From Saprospiraceae bacterium (lineage in GTDB: Bacteria; Bacteroidota; Bacteroidia; Chitinophagales; Saprospiraceae), in contig JALVEF010000069.1 in NCBI GenBank assembly GCA_027031185.1, positions 1 through 5,067 on the forward strand: 5,067 nucleotides of DNA, read 5' to 3'. How positions within the stretch are numbered: the stretch's first letter is position 1; each line of letters opens with the position of its first letter. The position numbers and the translations under genes are program-made. Below, one piece after another: positions 1 to 5,067 of this stretch. The notes under the pieces were generated by a model. The model was not told the origin of the DNA. It worked only from the letters and a program-made list of their open reading frames with translations, and did no database searches.

Positions 1-8
1 TGCTTTGC

Positions 9-37
9 ATTGGATTGGATTGGATTGGATTGGATTG
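9..37. repeat. ATTGG pentanucleotide tandem repeat, about 5.8 copies
   Basis: Five perfect ATTGG units are followed by a partial ATTG that runs directly into the first palindrome. The final ATTG plus the following CC gives ATTGCC, which is the complement of the GGCAAT flank found beside other palindromes in this region (165-170, 348-353, 412-417). The array may therefore have grown from the flank of a palindromic element by slippage; that is inference. No gene start or promoter is seen close enough for it to act as a phase-variation switch inside the window. Confidence 0.9.
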
Positions 38-57
38 CCGTCAGCTTTAGCTGACGG
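38..57. repeat. Inverted repeat, 8-9 bp stem, TTTA loop
   Basis: CCGTCAGC (38-45) pairs with GCTGACGG (50-57) around TTTA. The palindrome follows the ATTGG array directly. Its stem is related to that of the element at 146-167 (GCCGTCGGC): both start CCGTC and end GACGG, with matching changes on the two arms. Confidence 0.85.
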
Positions 58-75
58 GAACAAAGGCATATAACA

Positions 76-94
76 AAAAGGGGCATCAGCCCCG
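76..94. repeat. Short hairpin repeat, copy 1 (GGGGC-ATCA-GCCCC)
   Basis: GGGGC (80-84) and GCCCC (89-93) flank an ATCA loop, preceded by A's. The 19 bases at 76-94 are repeated exactly at 394-412. Read on the minus strand this is a GC-rich hairpin followed by T's, so it could also act as a weak terminator for leftward transcription, although the 5-bp stem is short. Confidence 0.8.
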
Positions 95-112
95 AAAATG
101 GGCCGGGAATTG

Positions 113-132
113 GGGGCTGAAGCCCCGAAAAT
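113..132. repeat. Short hairpin repeat (GGGGC-TGAA-GCCCC) with CGAAAAT tail
   Basis: GGGGC (113-117) and GCCCC (122-126) flank a TGAA loop. The tail AGCCCCGAAAAT (121-132) is identical to 88-99, so this is a relative of the 76-94 element with a different loop. GGCTGAAGCC inside it also recurs at 152-161 in the next palindrome. Confidence 0.8.
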
Positions 133-145
133 CTTATTGCTTCAA

Positions 146-170
146 GCCGTCGGCTGAAGCCGACGGCAAT
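146..170. repeat. Inverted repeat, 9-bp perfect stem, TGAA loop, GGCAAT flank
   Basis: GCCGTCGGC (146-154) and GCCGACGGC (159-167) flank TGAA; the right arm runs into the recurring GGCAAT flank. It is among the most stable palindromes of the cluster and shares its loop with 113-126. Confidence 0.9.
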
Positions 171-199
171 GATAATTTAATACTACATCCAGCAGGGGA

Positions 200-237
200 C
201 AAGTAGGGGCAACCACGAAGTGGTTGAATCTTACTTG
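200..237. repeat. Nested inverted repeats: CAACCAC/GTGGTTG within CAAGTA/TACTTG
   Basis: An inner 7-bp stem (210-216 with 220-226, GAA loop) sits inside an outer 6-bp stem (200-205 with 232-237). The outer right arm overlaps the left arm of the next hairpin (233-261), so the two structures exclude each other in one RNA strand. Whether this matters biologically is unknown. Confidence 0.7.
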
Positions 238-261
238 CTCCGCATGGAATGCGGGGCAAGT
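233..261. repeat. Long inverted repeat, 13-bp stem with one G-T pair, GGA loop
   Basis: Bases 233-245 pair with 249-261 around GGA; the only non-Watson-Crick pair is T239 with G255. This is the longest stem of the upstream cluster. No T-run follows on the plus strand, so it does not look like a standard intrinsic terminator. Confidence 0.85.
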
Positions 262-293
262 GGTTTAATTGGGAAAAGAAGCCTGAAAGGGTT

Positions 294-310
294 CAACTCC
301 TTCGGAGTTG
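294..310. repeat. Inverted repeat, 7-bp stem CAACTCC/GGAGTTG, TTC loop
   Basis: CAACTCC (294-300) pairs with GGAGTTG (304-310). Like the element at 210-226 it begins with CAAC and ends with GTTG, with changed inner stem bases, suggesting the same kind of element. Imperfect outer arms (GAAGCC near 278-283, GGCCTTC near 313-319) may extend it. Confidence 0.75.
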
Positions 311-329
311 TGGGCCTTCTTATTTCGGG

Positions 330-353
330 GCCGGCGGCTGCGCCGCCGGCAAT
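330..353. repeat. Very GC-rich inverted repeat, 9-bp stem, TGC loop, GGCAAT flank
   Basis: GCCGGCGGC (330-338) and GCCGCCGGC (342-350) flank TGC, and the right arm runs into GGCAAT (348-353), the same flank as the 146-170 element. The stem resembles that of the terminator at 1511-1544, which also carries GCCGGC. Confidence 0.9.
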
Positions 354-393
354 GTTTGTATATCCCATTCGAGGATAGATCGGTATCAAAACC

Positions 394-417
394 AAAAGGG
401 GCATCAGCCCCGGCAAT
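394..417. repeat. Short hairpin repeat, copy 2 (GGGGC-ATCA-GCCCC)
   Basis: Bases 394-412 are an exact 19-base copy of 76-94. Here the hairpin is followed by GGCAAT (412-417) instead of CGAAAAT, so the copy joins the tail typical of the longer palindromes to the stem of the short ones. Confidence 0.8.
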
Positions 418-498
418 TGATTTGACCGGTCGGGAATGGATGCATTAAGACGTACAGATAGGGAGCTACATGCCTGGCCAAAACAAAATATGAGGATA

Positions 499-530
499 TT
501 TCGTTATCCGGCAGCTTAATTGTACCTTTG
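499..530 (+). promoter_or_regulatory. Predicted Bacteroidota promoter for the coiled-coil gene at 559
   Basis: TACCTTTG (523-530) matches the TAnnTTTG -7 consensus used by the primary sigma factor in Bacteroidota. A weak -33-like TTTCG (about 499-503) lies some 20 bases upstream. Transcription would start near 535-538, giving a leader of about 22 bases that is A-rich and lacks a Shine-Dalgarno sequence, as is usual in this phylum. A 5-bp inverted repeat, GGATA (494-498) with TATCC (505-509), brackets the -33 region and might be an operator, but it is short. Confidence 0.7.
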
Positions 531-558
531 CACCCGCCGAAAGAAAAACTAAATAAAG

Positions 559-1509
559 ATGACTACGGGACAAACGGAACATCACTACTCCGAAAAAAAG
601 AAAAACAACAATTTACTGCCCATTATCCTGGGATTGTTGTTTCTTGGAGCTGCTATCTGGGGCTTTACTCTAATGGGCAAAAACGGTAAGCTAAAAAATC
701 AGAACCAAAATCTCACGGCTGAGTTGGCTTCACTGCAAACGGTCAAAGAGCAGCTCGCCGCCAATGTGGATAGTCTGACTCGCGCCTATGAGGCCCTCTC
801 GGAGGAGAACACCACCTTACAGGGTACGGTGGAGGAAATTGAGAAAAAGGTCAAGGCGCGCGACCGCAAACTCCGCAAAATCCGCAAACAACTGGAAGAA
901 CTCAAGTCTTCCAACGCTTCCTTGAGCAGTCAGATACAGTCGTTGATGGCCACCAAGAACGAACTGGAAGCCACCATCGCCTCACTCCAAATGGAAAACG
1001 ACTCCCTCAAAACACTCACAGCCAATCTATCCGAAGACCTCTCTCAAACCAAAGAAGCCAAAGCGGCGCTGGAGCGCATGAATAAGAGCATGAACGAAGA
1101 GCTCAAGCGCCTGACCCTGTCCAACTTCAAGGCCACGGCCTTTAGTGTCGCTCCGCTCTTGCGCAACGGCAAAGTGCACTTCCGTGCTCGTCGTGTCCGC
1201 AAAATAAAGGTGAGTTTTGACCTGACCAACGTCCCCGAAAAATACCAAGGCGTGCGCCCCATCTATATGGTCATAGCCGATGAGAAAGCTACACCTATCC
1301 CCACCGAAAGACCTATCGAAGCCATCATCAAGGTAAACGGCGAAACGGTCAATATCCAGGCCGTAGAAGCCAAGGAAATCAACATCACCGAAAATCAGCG
1401 GCTGTCTTTTACGCACGAGCTGAGCCAAAAACTCAAGCGCGGTTATTATCGCGTCTCCATTTACACAGACGTGGGGATGCTCGGTGCCATCTCCTTCCGT
1501 CTCCGTTAA
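559..1509 (+). CDS. Membrane-anchored coiled-coil protein with C-terminal beta-rich domain
   Basis: This 316-residue protein is of unknown function. After a polar, lysine-bearing start there is one hydrophobic membrane segment (about residues 19-39, beginning LLPIILGLLF). A long coiled coil follows (about 41-185), rich in E, K, Q, L and S with repeated EEL/ASL-like heptads. The C-terminal domain (about 185-316) is predicted to be beta-rich, starts near LSNFKATAF and ends at SFRLR. Similar N-TM, coiled-coil, beta-domain proteins are common in Bacteroidota and are often mislabelled SMC-like; I recognise the architecture, not a named family. Basic residues lie on both sides of the membrane segment, so topology is unsure, but an inner-membrane anchor with a periplasmic coiled coil is the likely reading. 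ATG 559 fits the promoter at 523-530. The gene ends directly at a strong terminator, so it is probably transcribed alone. Confidence 0.9.
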   Translation: MTTGQTEHHYSEKKKNNNLLPIILGLLFLGAAIWGFTLMGKNGKLKNQNQNLTAELASLQTVKEQLAANVDSLTRAYEALSEENTTLQGTVEEIEKKVKARDRKLRKIRKQLEELKSSNASLSSQIQSLMATKNELEATIASLQMENDSLKTLTANLSEDLSQTKEAKAALERMNKSMNEELKRLTLSNFKATAFSVAPLLRNGKVHFRARRVRKIKVSFDLTNVPEKYQGVRPIYMVIADEKATPIPTERPIEAIIKVNGETVNIQAVEAKEINITENQRLSFTHELSQKLKRGYYRVSIYTDVGMLGAISFRLR

Positions 1510-1510
1510 G

Positions 1511-1544
1511 AAAAATGCCGGCTGCGTCCGCAGCCGGCATTTTT
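1511..1544 (+). terminator. Strong rho-independent terminator after the coiled-coil gene, potentially bidirectional
   Basis: A 16-bp perfect inverted repeat (1511-1526 with 1529-1544) starts one base after the TAA stop. The GC-rich core ATGCCGGCTGC pairs with GCAGCCGGCAT and is flanked by five A's on the left and five T's on the right. It therefore has a terminator shape on both strands. Confidence 0.9.
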
Positions 1545-1589
1545 CGCTGTCGTCACACCCCAAAGCCCTTGATACCGGCTCCGGCTGGA

Positions 1590-1620
1590 GATGAGCGCAT
1601 CGCTCATCCGATCTTTCGGA
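1590..1620. repeat. Two adjacent small inverted repeats upstream of the lipoprotein gene
   Basis: GATGAGCG (1590-1597) pairs with CGCTCATC (1601-1608) around CAT, and TCCGA (1607-1611) pairs with TCGGA (1616-1620) around TCTT. They overlap by two bases. They lie in the transcribed leader or promoter zone between the terminator and ATG 1663 and resemble the upstream palindrome cluster in size and loop length. An in-frame ATG at 1591 falls in the first one and is not thought to be the real start. Confidence 0.65.
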
Positions 1621-1662
1621 GCTCTTTCACAAACCCCACATCCGGTGGAAAAAACTCGGTAC

Positions 1663-2559
1663 ATGCACAAAATTGTGATAGCAAGCTTGTTGATACTTTC
1701 TCTCGGCGCCTGCGTCCCGAAAAAGAAGTTTGTTCAAAGCCTGCAGGAGAAAAATCGCCTGGAAGCCTCCTACCTGGATTCCATCCAACGCCTGCACAAC
1801 CGGCTGACCACTTGCTACGATACCGTGTCAGCGCTCCGGCTCCGCCTGGCAGAGCGCAAAGGCGAAAACAATATACTCCTCCGCCTGCGCCGGGAGCTGA
1901 AAGACAGAATCAAAGCGCTCCAATTGGAAATCGAATCCCTGTCCAGTCAGTCCGCCTCGTCGCTCCAGCAAACCCGCAAAACAGTGGCAGAGAAAGAGGC
2001 CGAAATCAATGCGCTCCGGGACCGGCTTCGCCAGGTGGATGCGGCCATCGCCCGGTACAAGCAGCGGGTAGAAGCCTTCGCCGCCGATGTGTCGCTGGAA
2101 TTTCAGAATTACAGCGACCGCTTGTTATCCGTTACCACATCCGAAGACCGCGCCGTCGTGACCTTATCAGCCAACGCCTTGCTCTTCAAGCGCGCCGGCT
2201 CAGCCTCGCTCAGCGATCGTGGCAAGGCGCTTGTGGCTCAGATCAGCAAAGTCATCCGGCGCTATCCCGATTTGGAGATTTATGTCGTGGGGCATACCGA
2301 CAACCGGCAGCCGCCCAAGGCCTACAAAGACAATTGGAATTTTAGCGCTATGCGGGCCGCCACCGTCGTGCGCGAGATGACCCAGGTCAACGACGTCAAC
2401 TCCAACCAGGTCTATGTGGTTGCCAAGGCCGAATTTGCGCCGGTGGCGTCCAATGAGACGTCCGACGGGCGTGCGCGCAATCAGCGCATCGAATTGGTTG
2501 CCCGTCCCCTGACGCGGCGCCTCATCAAGGACATAAAAGCCATTGTCCATGGGGACTGA
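1663..2559 (+). CDS. OmpA/MotB-domain outer-membrane lipoprotein with coiled coil
   Basis: This 298-residue lipoprotein probably tethers the outer membrane to peptidoglycan. The start was set at ATG 1663 because it gives a typical lipoprotein signal peptide: MHK, a hydrophobic run, then the lipobox LGAC with Cys17 as the lipidated residue. An in-frame ATG at 1591 would add 24 residues in front of the signal and is unlikely. CVPKKKF is followed by a coiled coil (about residues 22-140). The OmpA-like domain spans about 160-285, with GHTDN at 210-214, an N-W-x-x-S-x-x-R-A segment ending near Arg231, and RARNQRIEL at 270-278. Asp213 and Arg231 match the residues that bind diaminopimelate in OmpA, so wall binding should be intact. 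No clear TAnnTTTG promoter was found in the 118 bases after the terminator; it may have a degenerate promoter. The 3' end overlaps the next gene by 11 bases. Confidence 0.93.
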   Translation: MHKIVIASLLILSLGACVPKKKFVQSLQEKNRLEASYLDSIQRLHNRLTTCYDTVSALRLRLAERKGENNILLRLRRELKDRIKALQLEIESLSSQSASSLQQTRKTVAEKEAEINALRDRLRQVDAAIARYKQRVEAFAADVSLEFQNYSDRLLSVTTSEDRAVVTLSANALLFKRAGSASLSDRGKALVAQISKVIRRYPDLEIYVVGHTDNRQPPKAYKDNWNFSAMRAATVVREMTQVNDVNSNQVYVVAKAEFAPVASNETSDGRARNQRIELVARPLTRRLIKDIKAIVHGD

Positions 2560-3577
2560 TCCGGCCCTTTGGCGGCACGGGCGTGCCGCCAAGCTTTTGA
2601 TTACAGGAGCCACAGGTATGGTGGGACGCCATTTGGTGGAGGAGGCTCTCCGCCGCGGCTATGAAGTGCTGGCCCCCGTCCGTTCTCCGGAAAAGGCGAA
2701 AGATCTGACAGATCCGGGAATTCACCTGGTGCACACGGACTTGACGGACCCGGCTGCCGTCCGCGATTTGTTTCGCCTGCACCGGCCCGACTACGTCATT
2801 CACAATGCCGGTGTGACCAAGCTAAATGTCAGACAATCAGCCGACTATGCGGCCAATGTGGAGATGGTGCGCATCCTGTTGGATGCGGCAAGTGAATGGA
2901 CCCCGGACCTGAAAAAGTTTGTATTCAACAGCTCATTGGAAGCGGGTGGCCCGGGAGACGAGACGACGATGCAACCCAAGCGCATCGGTGACGATGCGCA
3001 ACCTGTCACCGATTACGGGCGCTCCAAGCGGGAGGCCGAGCAGGTCATCACGGACCGGGCATCGGTGCCCTATGTCATCTTTCGTCCCGGCGGGGTGTAT
3101 GGCCGGTATGATCGCGGCTTATTGCCTTATTTTTCGCTGGCGCGTTTTGGCATCTTGCCCTTGTTTGTCAGCGATAGGCAGCGCATCTCCGTCATTTACG
3201 CCAAAGACCTGGCGCGGCTTTTCCTGGACAGCTTAGCATCGGACGTGTCGTCGGGTACCTATTATGCGAGTGACGGGCAGGTCTATACCACGGCCGAATT
3301 TGCCGGTGCCATTGCGCGGCAGCTCAACAAGGCGGCACGCACGCCGGTCATTCCCAGGCGCAGTCTGATGTTATTGTCCAGATTTTCCGAGTCGCTGGCT
3401 AAATATGCGGGTTTTAAAAACTTCTTGCCGGAGGAGCGGGTGCGGCAGTTGGTGTATTTAAACTGGAGTTGTGATATATCTGAGACCGTCCGGGCCTTTG
3501 GGTTTAAGCCGGATTATATGCTGGAGGAGGGCCTGGCTGATGCATCGGATTGGTACCTGAAGGGGCTCCGGCAATGA
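2549..3577 (+). CDS. NAD(P)-dependent epimerase/dehydratase, extended SDR family
   Basis: With the ATG at 2549 this is a 342-residue cytoplasmic oxidoreductase or epimerase of unknown substrate. The Rossmann motif GATGMVG lies at residues 20-26. VRSPEKA at the end of the second strand carries a basic residue that may favour NADP. HNAG follows at 85-88, a serine pair at 128-129 supplies the likely catalytic Ser, and the active-site pair is Tyr156 and Lys160 (YGRSK). Then come FRPGGVYG and a YAKDLARLFLD segment, both typical of extended SDRs. The C-terminal half sets substrate specificity and gives no clear match. The start is uncertain: TTG 2543 and ATG 2549 both overlap the preceding gene, and the 14 residues before KLLITGATG look non-conserved and span a perfect palindrome (2571-2590). 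No Shine-Dalgarno is seen; coupling to the lipoprotein gene is likely. Length is normal for the family. Confidence 0.92.
   Translation: MGTDPALWRHGRAAKLLITGATGMVGRHLVEEALRRGYEVLAPVRSPEKAKDLTDPGIHLVHTDLTDPAAVRDLFRLHRPDYVIHNAGVTKLNVRQSADYAANVEMVRILLDAASEWTPDLKKFVFNSSLEAGGPGDETTMQPKRIGDDAQPVTDYGRSKREAEQVITDRASVPYVIFRPGGVYGRYDRGLLPYFSLARFGILPLFVSDRQRISVIYAKDLARLFLDSLASDVSSGTYYASDGQVYTTAEFAGAIARQLNKAARTPVIPRRSLMLLSRFSESLAKYAGFKNFLPEERVRQLVYLNWSCDISETVRAFGFKPDYMLEEGLADASDWYLKGLRQ
2571..2590. repeat. Perfect 9-bp inverted repeat inside the 5' end of the SDR gene
   Basis: GGCGGCACG (2571-2579) pairs with CGTGCCGCC (2582-2590) across GG. It lies 11 bases after the lipoprotein stop codon and just before the codons for the conserved KLLITGATG. 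Its position is what one expects of an intergenic hairpin, although it is in frame with the SDR. No T-run follows, so it is not a typical terminator. Confidence 0.85.
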
Positions 3578-3607
3578 TCCGGTGTGGTGTCGTACTTATC
3601 CGGCGAT

Positions 3608-5062
<1,455 letters not shown>

Positions 5063-5067
5063 CCCGT

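Larger units (their letters stand above)
1..498. other. Non-coding region packed with short GC-rich palindromes (REP/BIME-like cluster)
   Basis: No convincing coding sequence is present. The region holds a tandem repeat and at least nine inverted repeats with stems of 5 to 13 bp and loops of 2 to 4 bases, listed separately. Stem sequences differ, but short flanks and loops recur: GGCAAT or its complement ATTGCC at 34-39, 165-170, 348-353 and 412-417; a TGAA loop twice; AGCCCCGAAAAT at both 88-99 and 121-132; and a 19-base exact repeat at 76-94 and 394-412. This resembles REP/BIME clusters, which in other bacteria are mobilised by RAYT-type transposases. No such transposase is in the window, so the link is inference. 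From about 418 to 498 I see only GACCGGTC (424-431) and no further clear structure. Confidence 0.75.

Noticed and set aside
38..411. CRISPR array
   Set aside because: The repeats are palindromes of differing sequence and irregular spacing, without a constant repeat or uniform spacers, and no cas gene is present.
231..416. A 61-codon open frame on the minus strand in the upstream region
   Set aside because: It is built almost entirely from palindromic repeats, has no recognisable domain or plausible leader, and its composition is that of translated repeats.
1027..1563. A 178-codon open frame antisense to the coiled-coil gene
   Set aside because: It is a shadow of the plus-strand gene, crosses the terminator hairpin, and its product has no coherent domain; the plus-strand frame has a promoter, a membrane segment and a coiled coil.
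1611..1630. Possible -7 promoter elements (ATCTTTCG and CTCTTTCA) before the lipoprotein gene
   Set aside because: Neither matches TAnnTTTG well and no -33 TTG lies at a suitable distance, so no promoter was called.
1591..1662. Upstream in-frame ATG for the lipoprotein gene
   Set aside because: It would place 24 polar residues before a classic lipoprotein signal peptide, and the ATG lies in an inverted repeat; ATG 1663 puts the lipobox Cys at residue 17.
1515..2345. A 276-codon open frame overlapping the lipoprotein gene in another frame
   Set aside because: The product is low-complexity and rich in R, P and A, starts inside the terminator, and conflicts with the well-supported OmpA-domain frame.

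Overview
The window looks like a piece of a fairly GC-rich chromosome from the Bacteroidota (Bacteroidetes). The evidence is a TAnnTTTG-type -7 promoter element in front of the first gene, A-rich leaders without a Shine-Dalgarno sequence, a membrane-anchored coiled-coil protein and an OmpA-domain lipoprotein of kinds common in that phylum, and clustered short GC-rich palindromes in the non-coding DNA. The exact lineage cannot be read from the sequence; a Saprospiria-like or similar group is only a guess.

Layout. Positions 1-558 are non-coding: a 5-bp tandem repeat, at least nine short perfect or near-perfect inverted repeats (REP/BIME-like), then a promoter at about 499-530. A coiled-coil protein with one N-terminal membrane segment follows (559-1509, +) and ends at a strong hairpin terminator (1511-1544). 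After a short gap with two more small inverted repeats comes a lipoprotein with a coiled coil and a C-terminal OmpA/MotB peptidoglycan-binding domain (1663-2559, +). An extended short-chain dehydrogenase/epimerase (2549-3577, +) overlaps its end and is probably translationally coupled. On the opposite strand, converging on it with a 30-bp gap, is a complete biotin carboxylase (5062-3608, -).

How the genes may work together. The first two proteins share a design: an anchored N-terminus, a long coiled coil and a globular C-terminal domain. One is tied to the inner membrane, and the other to a lipid anchor with a wall-binding domain, so both are probably envelope proteins; a direct partnership is inference. 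The SDR enzyme acts on an unknown substrate and may merely share a transcript. The biotin carboxylase belongs to an acyl-CoA carboxylase whose biotin carrier and carboxyltransferase subunits are not in the window.

No phage, CRISPR, tRNA, rRNA or transposase gene is visible. No clearly new multi-gene system is supported. The least ordinary part is the palindrome cluster at 38-411 and the recurrence of similar palindromes at gene junctions.
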